From: Flavobacteriaceae bacterium
GTDB taxonomy: Bacteria; Bacteroidota; Bacteroidia; Flavobacteriales; Flavobacteriaceae
Reading direction: 5' to 3'
DNA: 64,000 bases
Assembly (NCBI GenBank): GCA_014075215.1
Contig: CP046177.1
Location: 806,001 to 870,000 of the forward strand
Part shown: positions 8,402 through 16,639 of the stretch, in pieces
Numbering within the stretch: position 1 is the stretch's first letter
How the letters are laid out: the number at the start of each line of letters is the position of its first letter
The notes under the pieces: model-generated
Told to the model about the DNA's origin: nothing
Databases searched by the model: none
The model's input: the letters and a program-made list of their open reading frames with translations, nothing else
Program-made: the position numbers and the translations under genes

Positions 8402-9651
8402 TTTATGCGTTTTTTTTAATAAAAGCCCATTTTTTATCGCTTATACCTGACAAAAACAGATTTTTTTAAGAACGTCCTCACTTCATGACCATTGTAAATA
8501 TATGATTTTATGATTAAATCCGCACTCCAAAAACCCAGTATTTTCGTTCCTCAAAACCCCTGTGTTTTTTCCGTTTCCTTTCCCTCGATATTTGTACATA
8601 ATTGGCATTATAATACAAATTCAGGAGTTTACTATTTGATCGGTTCTTCGCTTGTAAGTTATAATGTAAATTATGTAAAATACTCCAGGCTCATAGCTAC
8701 CTGAGCGCACAGTGGAACTAAGATTGATGATAATAGCTTTGATTTTTAAGTAAAAAAGTCGTATTTTAGCTACGACGTCTTAGAGGACTAAAATCGTTTG
8801 CTAAGTAAGAAGTTATCTTTTAATTAGGTAGCTTCTTTTTTTATGCTCTTTGTGAAGACTAGCGCCCTTCGGTTGCTTCATTTTAATACTTGTCGATTTT
8901 TCCCCTGGCTTTTTTCCACCTCTAAAAAATCGCCAATTATTAAAACGGTTTACCTCCGTTTTAAAAAGATGAGGATTTATAGAAAGGGTTATAGCAGGGA
9001 GATAAATCGTCAGCTTTTTAAAACCGACAAGCGATAGTGCGTTCAGCATCGGAACTACATCGTTTATGGTAAGTTCTTCCCTCTGTGATATCTCAAGTGT
9101 TTTCCGTACTGATTTTAAAAACTGTAAACTCATTTTAGGATTGATTCCGGGTTGTAAATCTATTTTAGGATTTAGCTAAAAAAACGGTCAACTCATTTCA
9201 GGATAATAGCCCACTATGTATTTCCCTTTTTTTGATTTAACCGTACTGTTTATAGAGGCCAACGCCGATTGAGTGTTCTGCGTTGTACGCAAAACCAGCG
9301 CAGCGAAAGCGCAGCGCCAAAGCCGACGTGGACACATTGTCTGCGAACGATTAAGTGAGCAGCGTGGACGCGCCACAAGCATTTTTTTTCTCCTTATTAT
9401 AAAAATAATAAATCGATTAAAAAAAAATGCGCAGTAGGCTTTGGCACCAGCGGCTGCGCCCGATAAGCAGCGGTGGATTTTTGTAGGCGACCCATAGGAG
9501 CCTAACAAAAATACAGAGGAGCTGCGAGTGAGCGGAGCAGAAGCAGGGAGGCAGCAGCTTTTTTTTGGACAAAAACGGCTGTAAGCCGATGTATTTTTTT
9601 TTGGCCAAAAAAAAGTGCTGCACAGAGGGGCGTAGCGAACACCTTATAACC
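8402..9651. repeat. R1 inverted repeat, left copy (~1.25 kb)
   Basis: Near-identical, inverted, to 26427-27678. Differences seen include a 2-bp length change near 9510 and one substitution near 8862. The Rhs-side boundary in both copies is CGCATAAA, after which two different Rhs tips begin. Inside are an 18-bp imperfect inverted pair (8596-8613 with 8659-8676) and a GC-richer segment from about 9230 to 9640. Possible small ORFs (8813-9133, 9188-9508) are not well supported: the 2-bp indel changes the longer one, so R1 is probably non-coding or structural. It holds no other gene I can support. Confidence 0.8.
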
Positions 9652-9695
9652 CCTTTTTATTTGAAGTTCAATGTCTTTCTTTTGAAAGATAAAAG

Positions 9696-10244
9696 CTACT
9701 CTTTTTTTTCTTTAATTTGATATACATAAGCTGTTCTTTTTTTTCCTACAATTTCTACCAGCTCTCTGTCTACCAATTCGCTTAAATGACGATACACCGA
9801 GCTTTTACTTTTTCGTAACACTAAAGCTGCTTGTTTACTTGTAAAAACCATATCATAAAATTGCCAGTGAATTTCTTTGTAAAACCAACGAGTACTTGCC
9901 GGTAATAAAATATCTTGCTCTTTTAACTCCAATTCGTTTTGTAAAAAATAAACGGCATTATTTAAATCTTCTCTTACTGTATATAATCGCCCATATTTAT
10001 CCTGATCTCTGTGGAGTTCATTTAAAACAGTAAAATTCTTTGTGGTTTGATTGATTAACTCTAAATGACTTTTACTAAAACTCCCGGTTTTTTCTAATAA
10101 TTTATGATAAACATTGATTACTTGACGTGTTGGATAGATCAGTTTGATAATCAAGTTAAAGTCTTTTATATGATACTTTCTGTATTTGATCTTTTCCATT
10201 TTTACGTAGCGTTTTACTGCCTGCTTTTTGTAGCTGGGTTTCAT
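9696..10244 (-). CDS. Winged-helix protein of module copy e
   Basis: 182 residues, very basic N-terminus. A C-terminal winged-helix is visible from about residue 130 (MVFTSKQAALVLRKSKSSVY, RHLSELVDRELVEIVGKKR, ending YVYQIKEKKE). It lies downstream of the primase-ATPase on the same strand, separated by the iteron cluster, where the other copies have TyrA. A role in replication or partition DNA binding is plausible; no family recognised. An alternative start is the ATG at 10199 (MEKIKYRKY). Confidence 0.6.
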   Translation of the reverse strand: MKPSYKKQAVKRYVKMEKIKYRKYHIKDFNLIIKLIYPTRQVINVYHKLLEKTGSFSKSHLELINQTTKNFTVLNELHRDQDKYGRLYTVREDLNNAVYFLQNELELKEQDILLPASTRWFYKEIHWQFYDMVFTSKQAALVLRKSKSSVYRHLSELVDRELVEIVGKKRTAYVYQIKEKKE

Positions 10245-10417
10245 AATCTATTTTGTTTAAAAAGTTTGTAAAGTCTAAAAGTCAGGAAATAGTAAGGTTG
10301 GAGATACTAACTTTTAAAAGGTGTTTTTTGTAAGAATTGTGATTGTTTTTCCTAGCGTTTTAGGTTTCTTTTTCTTAGTGTTTTTGATAGCTTTTTTTAT
10401 TTCCCTAATTACTCTTG

Positions 10418-10512
10418 TGCTGGGTAACTGGGTCGCTGCTAGTTTACTATTTGATTCTCAGTATTTTGACCGACCCACAATCGACCCATAACTGACCCAT
10501 AACCGACCCAAA
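10418..10512. repeat. Iteron-like cluster GACCCA/TGGGTC (copy e)
   Basis: Four direct units (CGACCCACAAT, CGACCCATAACT, GACCCATAACC, GACCCAAAGG) lie between 10471 and 10512. An opposing pair, TGGGTAACTGGGTCG, lies near 10421-10435. They sit directly after the primase-ATPase stop codon, the same place as the TTCGC-type clusters of the other copies. The likely role is a replication origin or recombinase binding array (inferred). Confidence 0.6.
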
Positions 10513-10524
10513 GGTGTAGTCTTT

Positions 10525-13049
10525 TTAAAGTTTCTTTTTATAGGTTTGGATTTGTTGGTATAAATTTCCTCTTATTTCTGCTCGTAATTTTTCAATATTA
10601 TCCCAATAGGTAATTTTATAACCAAAGGTATTTCTATTTCTTGTGCTGCTTTTTTGGAGGTATTCCAGTTCCAGCAACTCATTAAAATAACGTTGCGCTT
10701 GACTTTTACTGATTCTAAATTCTTGGCGGATTTCTCTTTGGGTAAACTCATAGCTTTCTCCTTTATTTTTGATATACTTCTTTAAATTCTCATAGAACTG
10801 TCTAAGTATACCATCGAGTTCATCGGTCTTTAATACAATACTTTCAAACATCAGATCTACAGCTAGTTCTAAATCTTCCAGTTGGGTAATTAAAATAGTT
10901 TCATTATCCGAAGCGATTCGATTCCTTTGATACTGATGTAACAATGTGATTTGTTCTATAAAATCGTGGAGCATTTGGGTAAGTCTCCTACGTTGCTGGG
11001 TGCTTTTTGGTAGACTTAGCCTGTAGTTGTTTTGTACCAAATAGGGTTTTAGGCAATACACTATATTTTGAATTTCTTCTACGGCTTGTTTTTCCTGTCC
11101 ATCTGTAATAGTCTTTGCTGCTTTTTTTGCCATATACTCCAGGACCTTTTCTGTCTGAGCTTCGCTCTCATCAATAGCAATGACAAACACTCTACTTTGA
11201 TTGTCTTCATAAATTCTAAACTTTGTGGTGGCCACTAATGAAGCAATAGGACCATAGACAACTTTCTCGCCACTTTTTATAGCACCTGTCAGCTCGTTTT
11301 TTAAACTCACACTACTGCCTAATCTTCCACTACTTTGTAATTCTCTCCAGGCTAGCTGAGCTTCTTCTCCTAAACCGTCGTAATCTTCCAGGACAATCCC
11401 GCAATGCGCTAAATCGTATTGTCCGTAATTATAAAAACTCTTTTCACTCACCCTGGTAAAGCGTTTGATCTTGTGCCCATTGTACATACAGTCGGCCACT
11501 TTTTTTATCAAATGACTTTTACCACTGCCTGAGGTTCCTTGTATCATAGCGTGTAAGGTGTTGTGCATTTTATGACTTAAAATAATATTGAATAAAAACA
11601 AGGCCTTTTTTTCTTCGCCTATAATACCTGTTTGTTGGAGTTTTTTAGAGAGTATTTCTATTAAGTTTTTGGCTTTTAAAATAGTAATAGCTTTTTGTTG
11701 CTCCTCTTTTGTCAGTACTCTTAGCACTGGTTTTTGGTCCTGTTTCTCTTGAGTAATTTGTATTTGTTCCAGTCGGTGGTTTTCTAAGCCTTGGGTTATC
11801 TCGTTAAAGGCTTTGCGTAAAATGCTCGTTCCTGTTTCTAACTTCTCTGCGCAGGTTCTTACAAATTTCTCTACACGCTCGCCATGGTATAGATCTATGG
11901 TATTTCTTACAGGAATATGGTTTGGATTGTGTTTGTTATGTACTACCAGGGTAACTTTAAGTGCTCCTAAATTCTTATGGTCCAGTTTTCCTAAAACTTG
12001 AACTTTTAGGTGTTCATCTTGGTAGATACTTTGATGAAGTTCTATTTTGAGTGAGGATTTAGGTGTTAGTTTGTTAGGAATTAGTGCAGGTTTTCGTTGG
12101 TTAAAAAAATTAGTAAATATCTCAGAGCTGTGGCTGTCTAATAACGAATTAATATCCTCGCCCTCTAAGACAGGCACTTTGCTGGTCTGTACACCGGGAT
12201 GCTTTTCTCTGAGTTCCAAGGCATATTTATTAGTGGCATTAACACCAGCTTGGTCGCCATCGAACCACAAGATGATTTCCTGGAGCTCTTGTAATTGGCT
12301 CACGGCCACCGTGTGTTCTCCAGTGATACCATTGTTCCATAAGCTGCTAAAAGTGCTGTGTCTTTGGGTAATCTAAAATGTTGTTGCAATGTAACTGTAT
12401 CGATGATGCTTTCAGTAATAATCAAACAACGTGTCTCTGCAGAGGGATAACCCGGATAAAGACCTTGCCTGTTTTTGGTGTAATAGTGTTTACATTTTGC
12501 GTTATCGTAAATACTTCTGCCGTATAATGATACGATCTGCCCGTCTTTGTTTTTCAGCGGAAAGATGATACAGTATTTTAAGGCGTTATACTCTTTATCA
12601 TTGGGGTTAAAAGCAGCTTCTAAATTTTTATAGTCTAAATATCTTGTTTCTAAATACGTTTTTGCTTTGCTGCTTTGTCTTAATTTGGATTGTAGTTTTT
12701 TAAATACTTCAGAATAATTAATCGTTTTTACCGGAGTGGTTGTTTTCGGTTTGGAGGATACATCATTGCCTACGGGTGCTACCCAGTTGGCGTAGGGTTG
12801 TAACCATTCTAAAGTTCTGGGCAGTTCCCAACTGTAAAACTTTTGAACCAGCGTAATTACATCCATCGTGCCTGCAGAACAGTTGCCACTAAAACAGGTA
12901 GCGATTTGTTTTTCTTTTGAAAAGGATAAACTTGGTTTCTTGTCTTTATGGAATGGACACAGACATTGCCCTTTGTTGTTTATCTGTAATCCCAGTTCTT
13001 TGCCAATCTCTAAAATATCTAATTCCTTTTTTAATGCGCCAATGTCCAT
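10525..13049 (-). pseudogene. CHC2/Toprim primase - P-loop ATPase - wHTH fusion, frameshifted (copy e)
   Basis: About 840 codons when joined. The N-terminus has a CHC2 zinc finger (CLCPFHKDKKPSLSF ... CFSGNCSAG). The Toprim half shows LIITESIIDT and continues across the break into ILWFDGDQAG. Then come the same P-loop module as the shorter copies (QGTSGSGKSHLIKK, CGIVLEDYDGL), NNYRLSLPKSTQQ and a C-terminal wHTH (FTQREIRQEFRISKSQAQRY). The frame is lost near 12332: one A restores AYGTNGITGEHTVAVS. Primase domains make RNA primers, so this protein probably drives replication of the mobile module. Decay or a sequencing error could explain the frameshift. Confidence 0.8.
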
Positions 13050-13160
13050 TGTTGATAAATATATTATTTGCTTATACGCACAAAATAAAACAAAAACGCA
13101 AAAGGAAACAATACACGGTATTCAAATTTTATGAACAATCGCAAAAATAATCAGCATAAA

Positions 13161-13245
13161 GAGTGCGTAATTACTATATTTGTATTGTTAATAAATAACA
13201 AACGCACTATGAATTTTCATCAGAGATTAAAAAAATTACGCACTC
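13161..13245. promoter_or_regulatory. Operator pair and TAnnTTTG promoter for XRE gene (copy e)
   Basis: GAGTGCGTAATT (13161-13172) and its exact inverse AATTACGCACTC (13234-13245) flank the start codon; a further ACGCAC lies at 13202-13207. A Bacteroidota-type -7 box TATATTTG is at 13175-13182. The arrangement fits autorepression by the XRE protein, with the second site inside the coding region. Confidence 0.55.
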
Positions 13246-13556
13246 AAAAAAGCCTTTCTAAAAGCGATTTAGCTAACAAAATTGGTGTACACTATTCGCA
13301 AATTGGACGTTATGAAGATAAAGGATCTATGCCTTCTGCTGATGTAATGACTAAATTGGCTAACTCTTTGGAGGTTACATCTGATTTTTTGATGAACGGT
13401 AATACCGATGAATTTGCAGAAAATTCTCTAACAGATAAAGAGCTTTTAAATCTTTTTAAAACCATTGAAAAATTACCTAGAGAAGATAAATCTGTAGTAA
13501 AAATATTCTTGGATGCCTTTATTACCAAAAAACAAATTCAACAAATCGTAGCTTAA
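13209..13556 (+). CDS. XRE-family HTH regulator (copy e)
   Basis: 115 residues from the ATG at 13209, which follows the TATATTTG box by about 26 bp; the longer open frame from 13131 would include the operator. The HTH is FHQRLKKLRTQKSLSKSDLA then IGVHYSQIGRYEDKGSMPSA. The C-terminal tail (LFKTIEKLPREDKSVVKIFL) is shared with the remnant at 6792. It is divergent from the primase-ATPase gene and its probable regulator. Confidence 0.85.
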   Translation: MNFHQRLKKLRTQKSLSKSDLANKIGVHYSQIGRYEDKGSMPSADVMTKLANSLEVTSDFLMNGNTDEFAENSLTDKELLNLFKTIEKLPREDKSVVKIFLDAFITKKQIQQIVA

Positions 13557-13561
13557 GCTTA

Positions 13562-13602
13562 AAAACCACAAACATTTTATTTAAAAAGGAATGTGGTTTT
13601 TT
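13562..13602 (+). terminator. Terminator after XRE gene
   Basis: AAAAACCACA...ATT pairs with AATGTGGTTTTTT, giving a stem with a 3' T-run just after the stop codon. Confidence 0.6.
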
Positions 13603-13633
13603 ATTATATGTTTATCCTGTTTACTCGCTAACG

Positions 13634-13655
13634 GCACTCGTTACAAAACGAGTGC
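13634..13655. repeat. REP-like hairpin GCACTCGTT/AACGAGTGC
   Basis: Perfect 9-bp stem with an ACAA loop, followed by TAGTAA. The TTACAAA-type loop resembles the hairpin at 3321-3343. It lies between the XRE gene and the immunity gene B. Confidence 0.5.
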
Positions 13656-13719
13656 TAGTAATTCTTTCTTTCATAGCTTAAAAAAGCCACAACACCTATA
13701 TGCTGTAGCTTTTTTACTT

Positions 13720-14220
13720 TTACAAATTTTCTGATTTACTCGTTTTATCTAATAAGTTCCAGAGATAAAATTTTTTCATATATTTTTTTATCGCCAATAT
13801 TGGATATATCATATCTCCAAGCTGCTCATCTTTATCTTGTATTCTATTTGAGATAAGTAAAACATCATCGTAAATCATACTAGAGTTAGTCAAGAAGTAA
13901 TTGAAGTTCCAATTTTCTTTACTTGATTCAAAATATGTTTCTCTGTAATCTTCATGAATAATTTTTTTAATTTCTATCATTAATTCATCTATTTTAGAGT
14001 GAATATTTGAAGAGCTTTCACATAAACTTGCTTTTTCATCGTTTAACTTTTCAGCTTCTTGAAAATCTTCTATGATTGATTGAATTTTCAATAGGTTTTC
14101 TTCTTGTAGCTCTGTAAATTCAACAAAATAATTATTCAATGAATCGTAATCAATATTGTAATATTCTTTCTTTCTAAAAATATCTAGTGCGCTATCAAAA
14201 AAGTTCAAAATTTTTCTCAT
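13720..14220 (-). CDS. Putative cytosolic immunity protein for Rhs toxin B
   Basis: 166 residues from the ATG at 14220 (MRKILNFFDSALDIFRKKEY), one base after the toxin B stop. ATG 14232 and GTG 14238, which overlap the toxin end, are alternatives. All-helical, acidic, no signal peptide or membrane segment, so it is cytoplasmic, unlike the immunity proteins for A, C and D. No family recognised; the role is inferred from position. Confidence 0.6.
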   Translation of the reverse strand: MRKILNFFDSALDIFRKKEYYNIDYDSLNNYFVEFTELQEENLLKIQSIIEDFQEAEKLNDEKASLCESSSNIHSKIDELMIEIKKIIHEDYRETYFESSKENWNFNYFLTNSSMIYDDVLLISNRIQDKDEQLGDMIYPILAIKKYMKKFYLWNLLDKTSKSENL

Positions 14221-14221
14221 T

Positions 14222-15232
14222 TTAATTTTCATTATCACTTTTAGTTGATAAAATTTTAATTATTATAAGCCCTTTTACATCGTCAACTAAACCGAAGGGA
14301 TTTATCCAATTATCAATAAACCTACCTACTTTATTATCTCCTATAATTGTCTTTCCCAAATTAGCAGCTTGTTCTGTATCTGGTTGACCTGGTAAAGTAG
14401 TTGCTTTTTTTAAGCTACTAACTAAAGTGTCAAAGTCGCCAGTACTATTACTGCTATTATTATTTTCTGAATTACTATCACTAGTGTTTGCAGAAGTCTC
14501 TGAAGAAGCAACTGTCACTGCCCCTATAGTGCCCGCTGAATTAGCTTTATCATAGAAAATATGGCTTCCATCACCTGAAGCTTTTTGAAAATGATCTAAT
14601 CCTTTTTTACCTGTCTCAACCCCTTGTTTGTTTTTTAAGGCATGCCCTTCGTGCTTAACAATTTTCTTCTTAGGATTAGCAGATTTATAGACTTTTTTAG
14701 CTTTTCTTATACTACTACCATCTGTAGTCTTAAATACACTCTTCTTATTCTTCAAAAGCTTTTGAGCATGTTTTCTAGTTACAGGTTTAAGTTGTCCTTT
14801 AGCATTTTTTGCAGCATATTTTACACCTTTTTTCGCTAGTGCGCGTAGTATAGCTAATACAGGGTTTTCTCCATTTTTCTCATGAAAAGCGATAGGGTTA
14901 TTAGCAGCATATACGTAACCTCCTTGTGAAGCATAACTTTCTGCTTTAGGATCTATCGTTGTAAATTGACCAATTGTAGGGTCATAGAAACGAGCTCCAT
15001 AATGGTACAAGTTAAGTCCTAACTCATTTTGTAACTCTTTTCCATTGAATTTAATCTTCTGCGCGGTACTATTCCCATTGGAAGAAACCACGTTATTATA
15101 CCCTTTATGTTTCAGTCCAAAGAGGAAATAACTACGTCTTTTTAAATCACTTTTCTTTGAGGTCAATGTTTTTTTATTCCAAACTAATTTTGGTTCAGTA
15201 TTTTGATGATATTTTAATTTTAGACAGCCCAA
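14222..15232 (-). CDS. Orphan Rhs toxin tip B (unknown toxin)
   Basis: 336 residues from the TTG at 15232 ([17 protein letters not shown]), the usual beginning of short orphan Rhs proteins in flavobacteria. The open frame runs further 5' to 15505 but through low-complexity R2 sequence. It carries [17 protein letters not shown], then the Rhs core ARFYDPTIGQFTTIDPKAES and AANNPIAFHEKNGENP. The variable C-terminus has a basic stretch and HEGHALKNKQ...KKGLDHFQKASGDGSHIF, His-rich but not a nuclease family I can name. The immunity gene follows immediately. Confidence 0.7.
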   Translation of the reverse strand: MGCLKLKYHQNTEPKLVWNKKTLTSKKSDLKRRSYFLFGLKHKGYNNVVSSNGNSTAQKIKFNGKELQNELGLNLYHYGARFYDPTIGQFTTIDPKAESYASQGGYVYAANNPIAFHEKNGENPVLAILRALAKKGVKYAAKNAKGQLKPVTRKHAQKLLKNKKSVFKTTDGSSIRKAKKVYKSANPKKKIVKHEGHALKNKQGVETGKKGLDHFQKASGDGSHIFYDKANSAGTIGAVTVASSETSANTSDSNSENNNSSNSTGDFDTLVSSLKKATTLPGQPDTEQAANLGKTIIGDNKVGRFIDNWINPFGLVDDVKGLIIIKILSTKSDNEN

Positions 15233-15520
15233 TTTTTTAAAAACTTTTTGTAAAAAGAATTGTTTCAAAGTTACAAAATAATAACGTACTGAAAAAAGAA
15301 AAAAAACCTGCGAAGCAATGCAAAATTTATTTCTGCAAATACAGAAAACAAAAGCCCAAAAACAACTCGCCTTTGGCGAAAAAAAAAAGAAAACAGCCCC
15401 ACCGCAAAGCGGTAAAAAACCTGTATTGAGCTTGTCGAAATAAGCCCAATCGCCTTTGGCTGAAAAGCCACAAAAAAAACACGCCGTTAGGCGTGTTAAA
15501 AGCAATATATAAGTGAATAG

Positions 15521-15775
15521 CTAATGATTAAATTCTTCGTTTAAACGGTAGGTTTTCATTCCCCAGTGGTCTGTTCCTGTGCAAAGAACAGCTTTGTGTT
15601 GTATCAGCCGATGCAGTACCTTATTGATTAGTTTTTTGCTATGTACGGTATCATAAGCAACCTGCTCGGAAGTAAAACAATCTTGGTCGTAAAAATCCAA
15701 CAAATCGCCGTAAAGTTCCCAAATGATTTGTTTGTTCTCAAAATCGTTAAAAGTATCTTGGTCTAGTGTTTTCAT
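15521..15775 (-). CDS. Small winged-helix-like protein, 84 aa (R2 left)
   Basis: Its start overlaps the end of the 252-residue gene by 29 bp, so the two are translationally coupled. It is acidic at the N-terminus with a helix-turn-helix-like stretch ([20 protein letters not shown] then [12 protein letters not shown]). An identical protein is encoded at 18825-19079. No named family. It is probably a DNA-binding partner of the upstream protein. Confidence 0.6.
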   Translation of the reverse strand: MKTLDQDTFNDFENKQIIWELYGDLLDFYDQDCFTSEQVAYDTVHSKKLINKVLHRLIQHKAVLCTGTDHWGMKTYRLNEEFNH

Positions 15776-16505
15776 CCGTCTTCGTTTGTGGTTTTGATGC
15801 CTCTTCGGTTTTTACTATTTGATAGCGATAACAAGCCCCTATTTTACGACAACGTTTTATTTTGTGTTCTTCTTTAAATTGGTTTAAAAACTGATTTACG
15901 GTACTACGGTCTATGGCTGTTTTCGCAAAAAGTTCTTTGGTTTCAAAAGGTTCGGTAGGAAAATATTTAAGTATCAATATCCATACCTGCTCTTTTTGAT
16001 TGATGCGTTGCTGTTTGGGTTGTTTATGTTGTAATTTAAAAAGTTTAAAAGTGGTTAAAAAATATTCATCATTAGTTTGTAAAACATCGCCCATTAGTTC
16101 AGGTCTGTTGGTGCTTCGTATCATAGCAAAGGTTTTTACCCAATCTAAAAACAACAAAGCCTGTTGTTTGTGATAGGTCTCAAAAATTGCGTTTACGTAA
16201 TCCGTATTGTGAAAAATAACTTTGATGTTTTTTAGTTCATCAAACAAAAGCGGAACGGTCTGTAAAAAATCATTCTCTACATTTTTTCGTAATTTAAAAA
16301 TCGATTTTTCAGTGAGTTTTGTAAAATCAAAATTGGCTTCACGTGTGCGTGTGTGCGTGCGAGGGTTTTGATTTTGTTGTCCTCCTACTGTCAATCTCTT
16401 TGTTTTAGGGAGTTTAAGGGTTGGAATAGGGGTTTTGGCTAACTGACCGACTGCATTTGAAAAAGGAACGGCGTTTTGCGAGGTTTTTGCATTAAAAGTT
16501 TCCAT
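15747..16505 (-). CDS. R2 252-residue protein with C-terminal wHTH
   Basis: The ATG at 16505 (METFNAKTSQNAVPFSNAVG) is used because the 34 upstream codons are Phe-rich and lie in the T-rich leader. A disordered N-terminus (PTLKLPKTKRLTVGGQQNQN) is followed by a helical core and a C-terminal winged helix (FETKELFAKTAIDRSTVNQF then KRCRKIGACYRYQI). Its layout resembles the wHTH protein at 9696-10244 and plasmid or element replication proteins. No catalytic motif seen. Identical copy at 18095-18853. Confidence 0.65.
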   Translation of the reverse strand: METFNAKTSQNAVPFSNAVGQLAKTPIPTLKLPKTKRLTVGGQQNQNPRTHTRTREANFDFTKLTEKSIFKLRKNVENDFLQTVPLLFDELKNIKVIFHNTDYVNAIFETYHKQQALLFLDWVKTFAMIRSTNRPELMGDVLQTNDEYFLTTFKLFKLQHKQPKQQRINQKEQVWILILKYFPTEPFETKELFAKTAIDRSTVNQFLNQFKEEHKIKRCRKIGACYRYQIVKTEEASKPQTKTDENTRPRYF

Positions 16506-16639
16506 AAAAAAGGGTTTTAAAAGATTAAAATAAAACGCTAAATAAGGCAAAATAAAAAAGCAAAAAAGAAAGAAATATACACAGAAAAAAAAGACGAAAA
16601 GCCCCATTCCGTCCTCATTTCAGGGGTTTTTGTGGGGGC

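Larger units (their letters stand above)
15163..16639. repeat. R2 inverted repeat, left arm (~1.48 kb)
   Basis: Mirror of 17961-19437. It includes the start of Rhs B, two complete genes (84 and 252 codons, protein-identical in both arms) and the 290-bp spacer 15233-15520. The spacer is rich in mini-palindromes (GCCAAAGGCGA, CCGCTTTGCGG) and contains an outward TAACTTTG -7 box. An A-run differs in length between arms (10 versus 9 near 15380/19211). Confidence 0.85.

Noticed and set aside
8813..9133. 106-codon basic protein in R1 (also 26947-27267)
   Set aside because: Identical in both copies simply because R1 is; no domain, no promoter, and a competing open frame on the other strand. Left uncalled.
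9188..9508. 106-codon frame in R1 (and 162-codon version at 26404-26892)
   Set aside because: Composition is odd and low in typical protein signals, and a 2-bp indel between the R1 copies changes the frame; treated as non-coding.
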